Shown here: piece by piece, positions 27,370 to 36,300 of the stretch | How positions within the stretch are numbered: the first letter of the stretch is position 1 | Layout of the letters: every line of letters begins with the position of its first letter | From: Viridibacillus sp050278625 | Lineage (GTDB): Bacteria; Bacillota; Bacilli; Bacillales_A; Planococcaceae | Reading direction: 5' to 3' | Assembly: GCF_050278625.1 (NCBI RefSeq) | Contig: NZ_JBNNTI010000002.1 | Location: 1-64,000, forward strand | Length of the DNA: 64,000 bases | Program-made: the position numbers and the translations under genes | Notes under the pieces: generated by a model | What the model was told of the DNA's origin: nothing | The model's input: only the letters and a program-made list of their open reading frames with translations | Database searches by the model: none

Positions 27370-28176
27370 TTATTTCTTTTTTTTCGATCCATATTTACGA
27401 CGGTCTGCAAGCTTTTGTTGGAAAGCCTTTTGATCTTCGTATGATAGCTTGTTGTAATGTTTGATGAAATCATTGTAGTTTTTCATAACAATGTTCGTTG
27501 GGCCGAATTCTCTTAGTTGCCCGCCTTCAATCCAAGCAATCTTGTTACAGAAGCTCGTTACTTGTCTTAAATTATGGCTGACGAAGAAGATCGTTTTACC
27601 GCGTTTTTTGTATTCATTCATCTTGGCTAGTGATTTGTCCGCGAAGGTTTGGTCTCCTACAGATAACGCTTCATCGATGACAATAATATCAGGGTCTGCT
27701 GTGACACTGATAGCGAATCCTAGTTTGGACTTCATACCACTAGAGTATTTTTTGACGGGTTGATAGATGAAGTCACCTAGTTCTGAGAATTCGACAATTT
27801 TTGGTGTTACTTCAGCAATTTTTTCTTTGCTATAGCCCATTAATAGACATTTGAATTCGATATTTTCGATTCCTGTTAGTTGGTTGTTTAAACCTGCATT
27901 AATGGCGATGACATTGACCTCACCTTTGGCAACGATTTCACCTGATGAAGGAGGAATAATACCGCCAATAATATTACTAAGGGTAGATTTACCAGAGCCA
28001 TTTATACCTACTAGCCCTACTACATCTCCTGCTTCAACGGCAAATGATATGCCATCGATAGCATTGAAATCAGAGCCCATTTTCCCCGGGAAAAGTAAAT
28101 CGCCGATTTGTTCTTTTTTTGATCTATACATACGATATTTTTTTGTTACATTTTTTATAATGACTGATTCTGCCAT
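27370..28176 (-). CDS. tagH: Teichoic acid ABC exporter, ATP-binding subunit TagH
   Basis: This encodes 268 residues. Walker A is GINGSGKS (about 57-64), the signature is YSSGMKSKL (about 144-152), and Walker B is DIIVIDEAL followed by SVGDQTFADK, which is typical of polysaccharide and teichoic acid exporters. It is shorter than B. subtilis TagH, which has a C-terminal extracytoplasmic extension; here only a short Lys-rich tail remains. With TagG (24 bases upstream) it should flip lipid-linked wall teichoic acid across the membrane. Confidence 0.92.
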   Translation of the reverse strand: MAESVIIKNVTKKYRMYRSKKEQIGDLLFPGKMGSDFNAIDGISFAVEAGDVVGLVGINGSGKSTLSNIIGGIIPPSSGEIVAKGEVNVIAINAGLNNQLTGIENIEFKCLLMGYSKEKIAEVTPKIVEFSELGDFIYQPVKKYSSGMKSKLGFAISVTADPDIIVIDEALSVGDQTFADKSLAKMNEYKKRGKTIFFVSHNLRQVTSFCNKIAWIEGGQLREFGPTNIVMKNYNDFIKHYNKLSYEDQKAFQQKLADRRKYGSKKKK

Positions 28177-28199
28177 GTTTTATGTCCTCCATATTACTT

Positions 28200-29009
28200 T
28201 TAAATAAAGTCAGAGAAACGGTTTCTGAATTTATAGTGTGCTGATGAACCTATGATCAATAGGACGAGAATAAGTCCCCAGTTATATAACGTTAATTGCC
28301 AGTGCTCAACAACATACCAATTGTTATACAGTAGTGATGCGCGGTATCCATTTGCTAAATAAAAGAATGGATTTAACGCCAATAAACCTTGTAGCCATTC
28401 AGGGAAATTCCCACTACGGTCCCATAAGATTGGTGATAAGAAGAACATCCCTTGTAAAACGGATTGGATAAGCATCTGTACATCACGAACTACGACTGTC
28501 AGTGTTGAAGTTAATAGTGTAATACTAAATGCAAAAATATAACTCATCACTAGGAAGTAAATAAGTTGAATATAATAAATACTTGGGGCGTAACCCTTGA
28601 TCCAAAAAACGACCATAATGCCGCCCACTAATGCTAAGTGACCGTAAAACTTCCCAGTAATGATGTAGCTCGGTAGCACGGATAACGGGAAGTTCATCTT
28701 GGCGACCATGGAATACTTTTGATAAATTGATTTTGACCCATTTAATATAGCTTTATTGATAAAGAACCACATTGAGATCCCTGCAAGCATCCAGTAGACA
28801 TAGGGCACTCCGTCCAATGTTGATTTCCCACGTAATCCTACGCCGAAGACAACCCAGTACATGGCCATTTGTATTGCTGGATTAAGAACTTCCCAGATGA
28901 AGCCCAGATAGTTATTCTGATTATCAATCTTTAGTTGGAACTTTGCTAGTCTTTGTACCATATAAAAAGACGATATTTGTTCTTTAACGATTTTAATAAG
29001 TGCGTTCAT
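28200..29009 (-). CDS. tagG: Teichoic acid ABC exporter, permease TagG
   Basis: This encodes 269 residues of the ABC-2 type with six hydrophobic segments. It contains the family landmarks NNYLGFIWEVLNPAIQM near 32-48 and LSPILWDRSG near 193-202. It is the first gene of the cluster tagG-tagH-tagE-like, all minus strand with short gaps. It forms the membrane channel for export of the polymer. Array B (29371-29694) lies about 360 bp upstream of its start, so the tagG promoter is in 29010-29370. Confidence 0.92.
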   Translation of the reverse strand: MNALIKIVKEQISSFYMVQRLAKFQLKIDNQNNYLGFIWEVLNPAIQMAMYWVVFGVGLRGKSTLDGVPYVYWMLAGISMWFFINKAILNGSKSIYQKYSMVAKMNFPLSVLPSYIITGKFYGHLALVGGIMVVFWIKGYAPSIYYIQLIYFLVMSYIFAFSITLLTSTLTVVVRDVQMLIQSVLQGMFFLSPILWDRSGNFPEWLQGLLALNPFFYLANGYRASLLYNNWYVVEHWQLTLYNWGLILVLLIIGSSAHYKFRNRFSDFI

Positions 29010-29345
29010 ATTGTTTTTTCCTCAATTCCTCGAATTTCATTAAGGGATGATTTTATCGCATTGTTTCGTTTAATTGATAGCTTAGGTGTTGAATTATCGA
29101 TTATCAGGACGCTATTGTTTTCGAAAAGATGCTTTCCACTTTTTGGCGATACTATATTCCATCGTTATATAGCTTTTTAAAAAGTCTTAAAAGTGTATAA
29201 TAACGGCATTTTATGACGCCAAATATTTTATATATTACCATAAAAACATACATCATAGTATATCATATAATAGCCTTTTATTCTGTTTTGAAAACGTAAA
29301 TACTTGAGAGAATCTTACAGTTGTGTTGATGGGGTGTAAAGTTTT
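29010..29345. other. Upstream region of tagG
   Basis: AT-rich, no gene seen. It should contain the tagG promoter; elements were not assigned. Confidence 0.35.
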
Positions 29346-29694
29346 GTTTGGGTGGGGTTTTTTGGGGTTGGGTGCTACTCGCGGGGGCTTTGGCGCTACT
29401 CGTGCGGGCTTTGGCGCTACTCGCGCGGGCTTTGGCGCTACTCGCGGCGGCTTTGGCGCTACTCGCGGCGGCTTTGGCGCTGCTCGCGGGGGCTTTGGCG
29501 CTACTCGCGGGGTTTGGCGCTACTCGCGGCGGCTTTGGCGCTACTCGCGGCGGCTTTGGCGCTGCTCGCGCGGGGTTTGGCGCTACTCGCGGGGGCTTTG
29601 GCGCTGCTCGCGGGGGCTTTGGCGCTGCTCGCGCGGGGTTTGGCGCTACTCGCGGGGGCTTTGGCGCTGCTCGCGGGGGCTTTGGCGCTACTCA
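29346..29694 (+). repeat. Tandem array B: 16 units of 21 (one 19) bp with G-rich leader
   Basis: Sixteen units begin at 29371, each GGCGCT(A/G)CTCG plus 8-10 bases ending in TTT; fourteen of the fifteen complete units are 21 bp and one is 19. The variable part is GC-rich here (CGGGGG, CGGCGG, CGCGGG). Units 10-12 and 13-15 form an identical 63-bp higher-order repeat. A G-rich leader (GGGTGGGGTTTTTTGGGG) precedes unit 1. The 19-bp unit breaks every reading frame, so this is not a protein gene. It is flanked by minus-strand genes. Confidence 0.9.
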
Positions 29695-29729
29695 GGCTTA
29701 TCTTTCCCCTTATGAATTCTAAAAGAAAA

Positions 29730-29762
29730 TGCGAGGAGAGAATAGTAAATTTTCTCCTCGCA
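29730..29762 (-). terminator. Terminator of the CDP-glycerol transferase gene
   Basis: TGCGAGGAGA pairs perfectly with TCTCCTCGCA around about 13 bases; runs of A and T on both sides make it bidirectional in principle. Confidence 0.8.
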
Positions 29763-29778
29763 TTTTTTATGTTTGGTG

Positions 29779-31008
29779 TTATTTTTTGAAGACTTGGTTG
29801 ACTACGCGTTCTGAGGCTTTGCCGTCTTCCCATTCGCAGAAACGTTCTGCAAAGCGGTCGAATTGTTCTTTTGAGTGGTGGCCATCAGTTAGGGCACGTC
29901 CGATTTCAGTAAATAGCTCGTCCTGATCTTTGACGATTAGTCCTGGTGCGTCTGCTTCGATGTCGATGTAGAAGCCACGTAAGCGGTCGCGGTAATCTTC
30001 AAGATCGTACATATAGAAGATAATTGGGCGATCTAGGATAGCATAGTCAAAGAATACAGATGAATAGTCAGTGATTAAAAGGTCGCTGACTAAGTAAAGG
30101 TCTGCAATGTCATAATAGTTTGAAACGTCTTTGATGAAATCGCCGTATTGAGCAAAGTCGAAGCTCTCCGATACTAAGTAGTGCATGCGAGCAAGTAGGA
30201 CGAAATCGTCGCCGTATTGCTCTTTTAGTTTTTGTATATCGAATTGGAATTCGAATTTATATTTCCCTTTTTTGAAGAACTGGTCATCACGCCATGTTGG
30301 TGCGTAAAGAACGATTTTCTTGCCTTCAGGGATGTTTAATGACTTACGGATTTTCTCGATTTTGCTTGGGTCCGTGTTTTGTAAAGCATCATTTCGTGGG
30401 TATCCTGATTCGATCACTTTGCCTTTGAAATGGAATGCACGTGCTAGAATTTCTCCTGAATACGCATTTGGCGCGATTAAGTAGTTCCAGTTTTTTGACT
30501 CAGCAATAATGTTTTTGCGATATTTATTTGTTTTAGTACCTGGCATAAATACTTCTTCAATGTCGGTACCCAGTTTTTTCAGCGGTGTACCATGCCAAGT
30601 TTGTAGATACGTCGTTTCTTTCGGTCTTGGCATCCATTTTGGTAAGCGGACGTTGTTGACCCAGTATTCTGCACGAGGAAAATTCAGTAGCCATTTTAAT
30701 GAGAAACGTCTCATGTATGGAACACCCATTTCTTCAAATAGAGGTATACTGTCTTTTGTCACGCTCCAGATTAGTTTGAATTCTGGATTATTTTCTTTCA
30801 TGTATTCATAAATTGCACGCGGATTATCGCTATAACGTTTTCCGTGGAAACTTTCAAATACGACTAAATTCTTCTTTCTAGATGTTCTAGATAGGAATCT
30901 AAATGCTTTTGTAATTAGCTTTTTAGTGTATTTACTTTTCTTTATTTTCTTAAACAACTGAATCCACTCTTTCTTTTCATATTTACATTCTATGTGTTTT
31001 AAGTTCAT
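29779..31008 (-). CDS. CDP-glycerol:poly(glycerophosphate) glycerophosphotransferase family protein
   Basis: This encodes 409 residues. It carries the TagB/TagF catalytic domain (Glyphos_transf): TWHGTPLKKLG (about 136-146) with the catalytic-type His, APNAYSGE, SGYPRND, YAPTWRDD and ITDYSSVFFDYA near 313-324. It transfers glycerol phosphate from CDP-glycerol to the growing teichoic acid chain on the cytoplasmic face. TagF of B. subtilis is much longer with an N-terminal membrane-targeting domain; here only a short Lys-rich N-terminus is present, so this may be a second primase-like enzyme or a compact polymerase. It is monocistronic with its own terminator and is divergent from tagB. Confidence 0.85.
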   Translation of the reverse strand: MNLKHIECKYEKKEWIQLFKKIKKSKYTKKLITKAFRFLSRTSRKKNLVVFESFHGKRYSDNPRAIYEYMKENNPEFKLIWSVTKDSIPLFEEMGVPYMRRFSLKWLLNFPRAEYWVNNVRLPKWMPRPKETTYLQTWHGTPLKKLGTDIEEVFMPGTKTNKYRKNIIAESKNWNYLIAPNAYSGEILARAFHFKGKVIESGYPRNDALQNTDPSKIEKIRKSLNIPEGKKIVLYAPTWRDDQFFKKGKYKFEFQFDIQKLKEQYGDDFVLLARMHYLVSESFDFAQYGDFIKDVSNYYDIADLYLVSDLLITDYSSVFFDYAILDRPIIFYMYDLEDYRDRLRGFYIDIEADAPGLIVKDQDELFTEIGRALTDGHHSKEQFDRFAERFCEWEDGKASERVVNQVFKK

Positions 31009-31561
31009 TTATCCCAAGCTATATTTTATCATTAAGCATTAGAAGAAAAAACCATTAAACGTTTTATTTTTTGCTATTCGACATAGCAATCTACCGCTTA
31101 TATTATTTGTTGACATGACCTTAAACTAATTTATCTACCATTTAAGAATCAGCGTATTATATACGGTAACCATCATTGAAACAAATTTCCCTTTATTACA
31201 CCTCTTTATTAAGTTCACGGCACTATTTCATATTAATATTTGTTATGTATTATTAAATTTTTTTAACAAATAATTTTGTAAATGTTCCATCTTACTTATT
31301 AATTTTTCGACATATATATACTTCTACGATAATACCATACGACAATATTATTCAGTATAATTTTTCTAGTTTTATCGATAAAACTTTCTGTGTTATACAA
31401 CTATTATTTCAGTTATACTTAATAGAAGTTATTGTATATAATTTCTCAATTATAATACATCTCACATTTTGGTAATCAAACATCAATATACGAATAGTCG
31501 TACGAATGTAGAAGGATTTCTTTATGATTATACATTGAATTGTAGAAAAATAGGTGAATGA
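31009..31561. other. Divergent intergenic region between glycerophosphotransferase and tagB
   Basis: 550 bp, extremely AT-rich, no gene seen. It must contain promoters in both directions; I could not choose among the many TATAAT-like strings. Confidence 0.4.
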
Positions 31562-32719
31562 ATGTTAAAGGAATTTATTATATTTATATATTTATTTTTA
31601 AATAGGATTGTCTTTGGGATTTTTAAGTTCTGTCCACAAAAGAATAAAATTGTTTTTTTATGTGACTTTGGGGATAATGCGCGATTTGTCATACGTGAGT
31701 TGCAGTCACGTGGGTTTAAAGAGGTTTATGTACTGAAGACTGGTAAATGTAAAGATGACTTCTCCGATTTAGGCTTACCTACCGGGCATGTGGTGGATTT
31801 CCATACCTCTAATATTGGTGACTATTTGAAAGGTTTATATCATTTAGCAACGGGAAGTAAGGTATTAGTTGATAATTACTTTGCCATTTTAAGTGCAACG
31901 CCGTTTCGCCAAGGTGTCGAATGTATTCAACTCTGGCATGCAGCTGGCGCGATTAAGAAATTTGCGCTTCAAGATCCAAGTATTATGTTCCGTTCACCTG
32001 CAGCTGTAAAGCGATTTGAGAAGGTTTATGGACGAATGACGAAAGTAATTATCGGTTCCGATGAAATGGTACCTATTTTCATGTCTGCGTTCGGAATGCG
32101 CCAAGATCAATTTTTGCGTTTTGGGATTCCTCGAACAGACTTTTACTTTAAACAAGAGGAAGAGACTATTGCGAGAAGTGAAATTCATGAGTTATATCCT
32201 CAGTTAGCTGGGAAAAAGGTGGTTTTATATGCACCGACTTTTCGAGATCAACAACTGTTAGAACAAAAAATTCCTTTGAATTTTGTAGAAATCTTGGATT
32301 CACTTGGAGAAGATTTTGCAATGGTGATTAAGTTACACCCAGCTGTTGCTCATAATGCTGAGTCAATTTCCCACCCTGCTATTGTTTCTATTGCTAATGA
32401 TGTACCTGTTTCCAAATTGCTGTTTGTGACAGATTATTTGATCAGTGACTATTCTTCGATTCCATTTGAATTTGCTCTACTAGGTAAACCGCAAATTTTC
32501 TATCCTTATGATTTAGAAGCATATGAAATGGAACGCGGTTTCTGGACGGACTATGAACAATTGGTGCCTGGTCCAGTAGTTTCAAATGATGAAGAACTAG
32601 TTTATGTTCTATTGAATCATGAATTTAATCAAGAGCAGGTTGGGGCTTTTTCAAATGATTGGAACGCTTATTCTGATGGGCATGCTAGTGAAAGATTGGC
32701 AATTTATTTGATGAAGTAA
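31562..32719 (+). CDS. tagB: Teichoic acid glycerol-phosphate primase TagB
   Basis: This encodes 385 residues, the same length as B. subtilis TagB (381). The N-terminal hydrophobic segment (about 5-20) is membrane-associated. Family landmarks are VDNYFAIL (about 99-106), IQLWHAAGAIKKF (about 121-133) with the catalytic-type His, FGIPRTDFYF, LYAPTFRDQQ, KLHPAV and ISDYSSIPFEFALLGKP (about 297-313). It adds the first glycerol phosphate to the lipid-linked disaccharide from CDP-glycerol. It lies upstream of tagD on the same strand, so primase and CDP-glycerol supply are adjacent. Confidence 0.88.
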   Translation: MLKEFIIFIYLFLNRIVFGIFKFCPQKNKIVFLCDFGDNARFVIRELQSRGFKEVYVLKTGKCKDDFSDLGLPTGHVVDFHTSNIGDYLKGLYHLATGSKVLVDNYFAILSATPFRQGVECIQLWHAAGAIKKFALQDPSIMFRSPAAVKRFEKVYGRMTKVIIGSDEMVPIFMSAFGMRQDQFLRFGIPRTDFYFKQEEETIARSEIHELYPQLAGKKVVLYAPTFRDQQLLEQKIPLNFVEILDSLGEDFAMVIKLHPAVAHNAESISHPAIVSIANDVPVSKLLFVTDYLISDYSSIPFEFALLGKPQIFYPYDLEAYEMERGFWTDYEQLVPGPVVSNDEELVYVLLNHEFNQEQVGAFSNDWNAYSDGHASERLAIYLMK

Positions 32720-32816
32720 GTATTCAGCGACGAGCTTCCTTTGGGAACCTTATTTTAGTTCTTGTCGTTTCTTATTCTATTAAGACTTTTTAAGAAGATT
32801 TTCTATGGAAATGAAT

Positions 32817-32845
32817 TTGGCATTTCTAGTTAAATATAATATAAT
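32817..32845 (+). promoter_or_regulatory. Predicted sigma-A promoter of tagD
   Basis: TTGGCA (-35) and TATAAT (-10) are separated by exactly 17 bases and lie 30 bases before the ATG of tagD. Confidence 0.65.
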
Positions 32846-32875
32846 ACCATTTAGTATTATGTATGGAGGCACACT

Positions 32876-33274
32876 ATGAAAAAAGTAATTACGTATGGTA
32901 CATTTGATTTACTTCATGTGGGACATGTTAATATTCTTCGACGTGCGAAAGCATTAGGAGATTATCTTGTTGTTGCTATTTCTTCTGATGAATTCAATGC
33001 TTTAAAAGGGAAAAAAGCTTACTATAGTTTTGAGGACCGTAAGACTATACTTGAGGCAATCAAGTATGTTGATGAAGTAATTCCGGAAGATAATTGGGAA
33101 CAAAAAGTTCTAGACGTGAATGAACATAATATCGACACATTTGTTATGGGCCACGACTGGGAAGGTAAATTCGATTTCCTAAAGGATCATTGCGAAGTAA
33201 TTTACTTACCTCGTACGGAAGGTATTTCTACAACTAAGATAAAAAAAGATTTAAATGCTCAAGTAACTAAATAA
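32876..33274 (+). CDS. tagD: Glycerol-3-phosphate cytidylyltransferase TagD
   Basis: This encodes 132 residues, full length for the family. HVGH (His14 and His17) and the C-terminal RTEGISTTKI (about 113-122) are the nucleotidyltransferase signatures; YGTFDLLHVGH opens the Rossmann fold. It makes CDP-glycerol from CTP and glycerol-3-phosphate, the donor for TagB and the glycerophosphotransferase at 29779. TGGAGG precedes the ATG, and a promoter and a terminator bracket the gene. Confidence 0.96.
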   Translation: MKKVITYGTFDLLHVGHVNILRRAKALGDYLVVAISSDEFNALKGKKAYYSFEDRKTILEAIKYVDEVIPEDNWEQKVLDVNEHNIDTFVMGHDWEGKFDFLKDHCEVIYLPRTEGISTTKIKKDLNAQVTK

Positions 33275-33290
33275 GTATTTCGTTTTAACA

Positions 33291-33324
33291 AACCACCTGC
33301 TCTGTATTGGAGAGGTGGTTTTTG
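33291..33324 (+). terminator. Terminator of tagD
   Basis: AACCACCT pairs perfectly with AGGTGGTT around 14 bases and is followed by TTTTG. Confidence 0.8.
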
Positions 33325-33344
33325 TCTTGTATAGGGGAAAACAA

Positions 33345-33366
33345 AAAGGCCGCCTTAGCGACCTTT
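33345..33366 (-). terminator. Terminator of the second TagE-like gene
   Basis: On the minus strand AAAGGTCGC pairs with GCGGCCTTT and is followed by TTG and TTTT. The stem begins at the last base of the stop codon. Confidence 0.7.
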
Positions 33367-34895
33367 TAATTTTGTGATGTTATTTTATTAAAAAGGTTGG
33401 TCCATAGCTCGTATTGAAGTTCAGGCGAATATTTTGTTTGAACAGTACGGTGTGCATTTTCTCCCATTCTTTTTGCCTCGTCCTGATTTTCTAAAAGGTA
33501 GACGATCTTTTCCGCTAATTGCTCGCGGTCTTTGTTTGGGACAGCATAACCATTCTTTCCAGCTGGGGCGAATTCATCTAAATAATAGTTAGTATCGTAA
33601 ATGATTACTGGTGTTTTATTAGCAAATGACTCTAATGCTACCATGCTAAAGCCTTCGTATTTTGATGTTAGGACTGTAACAGTAGCTTTTGCTAATACCT
33701 CGTCTATTTTCCTTGTATAGCCTTTTAGTTCGATATTTTTCCTTAGTTTCAATTTTCGAATTAGTGCTGCTAATGCACTTCGTTTCGAACCTTCCCCGTA
33801 GATATCGAGCTTTGCATCAGGTACCTCTTGAACAACTTTAGCAAAGGCACGAATCGCTTCTCCCACTGCTTTTCCTTCATCTAATCTTGCTACAACTGTA
33901 ACTAGTAGTGGGTCTTTTTGAGCCGTATCTACCTCTCTCACTTCAATTGCATTTGGAATGACATAGATGTTGTTGTAGTCACCAAATTGCTTAATAATAT
34001 CTTCTTTTTGCTTTTCGGTTAGGACAACTACAGAATCGCCATTCTCTAAATTCTCTAGCATACCTTTATGATGTTCTTTGAGCTCGCTACCGTAAATATA
34101 TGGTGCCTCAAAATGATTTGTATGAATCGTATAGATACGGTTCGCTATGCCTGATTCCATGCTGCGAACTTTGCTTGCTGTGCCCGCTCCGTCGCAGATG
34201 ACAATTGGCTTTTTAGGCTCATTTTTGCATAGTTCGTTTAACCAATGTACATGGAATTCTTTGTTATTGGAAAAACTTAATACTTTCTTTGATTCTGGAT
34301 GGAATAGATATATTTTCTGTTGCTTACCCGTTTTATGGTTGTACCATCTCGAAAGATAACAAAAACCATCTGGTGTGTAGTAAAGCACTTGGTTAAGCTC
34401 GCTATTAGACACATGATAATAGAGTGTACGGGCAATGTAGCCATCGTTATGGAATTCATCACGTTTAATGTGAATATGTTCGGATGTGTAATAGTCGATG
34501 TGTTTCAGTTTTTGATCCTTGTCCCACGCCTTGCATTTTATATATGTACCATTTTGGAAGTAGTGCGCTTCTTCTCCGCTATCTTCTACTTGAAATCCTG
34601 GTTCAAATTTTTCGCTAGCTAGACGATAGCTTTCAATACTTTCAGCAGTTGGTTCGCTTGTTGTGTAGCTATTTTTATAGTAATCATGAATGTTCGTAAT
34701 TTTAACGTTTTCGGCAAGTCTGCCTTCTTTTTTTAGTTGTACTTCTATTTCAGAATAATTATCTTTGTAGTCTAGTGTGATCAGTTCAGAGTGATAGTCA
34801 ACGTTATTTAATAAGCTTGCTCGTTTGTACATGACACTATTAACGCCATATTTAGCTACGTCAATGTCCCAAACGACCATGAATATTTTTTTCAT
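33366..34895 (-). CDS. Second TagE-like family 4 glycosyltransferase
   Basis: This encodes 509 residues, a clear paralog of the protein at 25785-27338 along its whole length. It has the same N-terminal start (MKKIFMVVWDIDVAK), the same beta-meander insertion (FQNGTYIKCK, YTPDGFCYL), and C-terminal RLDEGKAVGEAI, YGEGSKR and EGFSMVALE (about 415-423) of the GT-B EX7E motif. It is likely a teichoic acid glycosyltransferase with different acceptor or linkage specificity. It stands alone between tagD and patA with its own terminator. Confidence 0.8.
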   Translation of the reverse strand: MKKIFMVVWDIDVAKYGVNSVMYKRASLLNNVDYHSELITLDYKDNYSEIEVQLKKEGRLAENVKITNIHDYYKNSYTTSEPTAESIESYRLASEKFEPGFQVEDSGEEAHYFQNGTYIKCKAWDKDQKLKHIDYYTSEHIHIKRDEFHNDGYIARTLYYHVSNSELNQVLYYTPDGFCYLSRWYNHKTGKQQKIYLFHPESKKVLSFSNNKEFHVHWLNELCKNEPKKPIVICDGAGTASKVRSMESGIANRIYTIHTNHFEAPYIYGSELKEHHKGMLENLENGDSVVVLTEKQKEDIIKQFGDYNNIYVIPNAIEVREVDTAQKDPLLVTVVARLDEGKAVGEAIRAFAKVVQEVPDAKLDIYGEGSKRSALAALIRKLKLRKNIELKGYTRKIDEVLAKATVTVLTSKYEGFSMVALESFANKTPVIIYDTNYYLDEFAPAGKNGYAVPNKDREQLAEKIVYLLENQDEAKRMGENAHRTVQTKYSPELQYELWTNLFNKITSQN

Positions 34896-35007
34896 TATTT
34901 CACTACTTTCTTTTTGGGTGTGTTTGTTAAGGTCTACTATACTCTGTTTTCGACTCTGAATTCAATTATTTTCAAGTTAGCAGTATGTTTTTGCATTGCT
35001 CATGATA

Positions 35008-35038
35008 AATGCCAAGTGAGATAGATTCACTTGGCATT
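35008..35038 (-). terminator. Terminator of the aminotransferase gene
   Basis: AATGCCAAGTGA pairs with TCACTTGGCATT around a short loop, about 17 bases past the stop of the minus-strand gene. Confidence 0.75.
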
Positions 35039-35054
35039 TTGGGTTTGTCGTATA

Positions 35055-36209
35055 TTATAGTGTTTGGATGAAGGCTTCGATACGATCAAGGCCTTCTTTT
35101 AATGTTGAAGGAGCATATGCGTAAGTGATGCGAAGGTAGCCTTCACCATATGGTGTGAAAACTGAACCAGGAATGGCACCAACGCCCCCCTCTTTCATAA
35201 GACGCAATGCAAATTCTTGAGATGATAAGCCGAACTTTTTGATAGATGGGAAAATGTAAAATGCACCTGTTGGTTTTTGAACTTCAATCCCCATTGCTAT
35301 TAAGCGATTATAAACGTAGTCACGACGGGCAATATACTGTTTGTTCATCTCAGCTGGAATCTCTTTGCAGTTTGTAAGTGCTTCAATAGCAGCGTGTTGG
35401 CTAGGAAGCGCTGCACAGATTGCATTGTAAGCGTGGATTTTCACGACTTCTTTTAATAACTTTGCAGATGTCATAAGGAATCCAATACGCCAGCCTGTCA
35501 TTGAGTGTGATTTTGATAAGCCGTGAATTAAGAACAATTTGTCTTTTAGCTCAGGATAAGAGCCAAATGAGCGGTGTTCTCCTTCGAATGTGTTTTCACT
35601 GTAAATTTCATCTGAGATGATAAAGACGTCTTGGTTAGCCAGTACGGTTGCTAATGCGTCCATTTGATCATGGGAGATCGTTGCTCCTGTTGGATTTGAC
35701 GGGAAGTTAAATAATACGGCTTTCGTTTTAGGTGTGATTAGTTTTTCTAGACGTTCTGCAGACGGTTGGAAGTTGGTGTCTGTTGTATCTAGGTAAACTG
35801 CTTTTGCACCGCAAAATTGGATAATTGGTTCGTATCCTGAGTAAATTGGTGCTGGTAGGATGATTTCATCCCCTTCTTCGAAGATTGTACGGAATACAGA
35901 ATCAATTGCCTGACTTGCCCCATTGGTGATGATAATTTCGTCTGTAGCATTATAATGACAATCGTATTTTTCTTTGAAGAACGCTACTGCCGCTTCGCGA
36001 AGTTCGATGAGACCAGCGTTAAGTGAGTATGTTGTAAGGTTTTGTTCAATTGAACGGATACCCGCTTGTTTGATTGAGTCTGGAGTTGGAAAGTCTGGTT
36101 GGCCAATTGTTAAGTTGACGGCATCAGGATAGTTGACAAGTTGATTTGAGAATTGACGTATTCCGGGTAAACCACCCTTTTGAGCTTTCGGGTTAAGGAA
36201 TAAAGACAT
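35055..36209 (-). CDS. patA: Class I/II PLP-dependent aminotransferase, PatA-like
   Basis: This encodes 384 residues, close to B. subtilis PatA. PLP sites are visible: NGASQAIDSVF (about 91-101) for phosphate contact, FNFPSNPTGA (about 164-173), SDEIYSE (about 199-205) and the Schiff-base Lys in LSKSHSMTGWRIG near 230-242; the C-terminal Arg lies in LRITYA. PatA-type enzymes act on N-acetyl-L,L-diaminopimelate in lysine synthesis or as general aromatic aminotransferases; the exact substrate is not fixed by sequence. AGAAGGAACACC precedes the ATG. Monocistronic; array C starts about 140 bp upstream of its start codon. Confidence 0.85.
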   Translation of the reverse strand: MSLFLNPKAQKGGLPGIRQFSNQLVNYPDAVNLTIGQPDFPTPDSIKQAGIRSIEQNLTTYSLNAGLIELREAAVAFFKEKYDCHYNATDEIIITNGASQAIDSVFRTIFEEGDEIILPAPIYSGYEPIIQFCGAKAVYLDTTDTNFQPSAERLEKLITPKTKAVLFNFPSNPTGATISHDQMDALATVLANQDVFIISDEIYSENTFEGEHRSFGSYPELKDKLFLIHGLSKSHSMTGWRIGFLMTSAKLLKEVVKIHAYNAICAALPSQHAAIEALTNCKEIPAEMNKQYIARRDYVYNRLIAMGIEVQKPTGAFYIFPSIKKFGLSSQEFALRLMKEGGVGAIPGSVFTPYGEGYLRITYAYAPSTLKEGLDRIEAFIQTL

Positions 36210-36300
36210 TTGGTGTTCCTTCTTTCATAAGATTAGCATTTTTATTTCTTTCTCCTTATTATACTCTTATATTCTGAAAACTTAAATATCTTATTTCATA

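Noticed and set aside
29323..29833. Several long frames (poly GFGATR, ALALLA, WRYSRG, SSAKAP) across array B
   Set aside because: They are translations of the 21-bp repeat in all frames. The 19-bp unit breaks each frame, there is no ribosome site and no domain; the repeat is the real feature.
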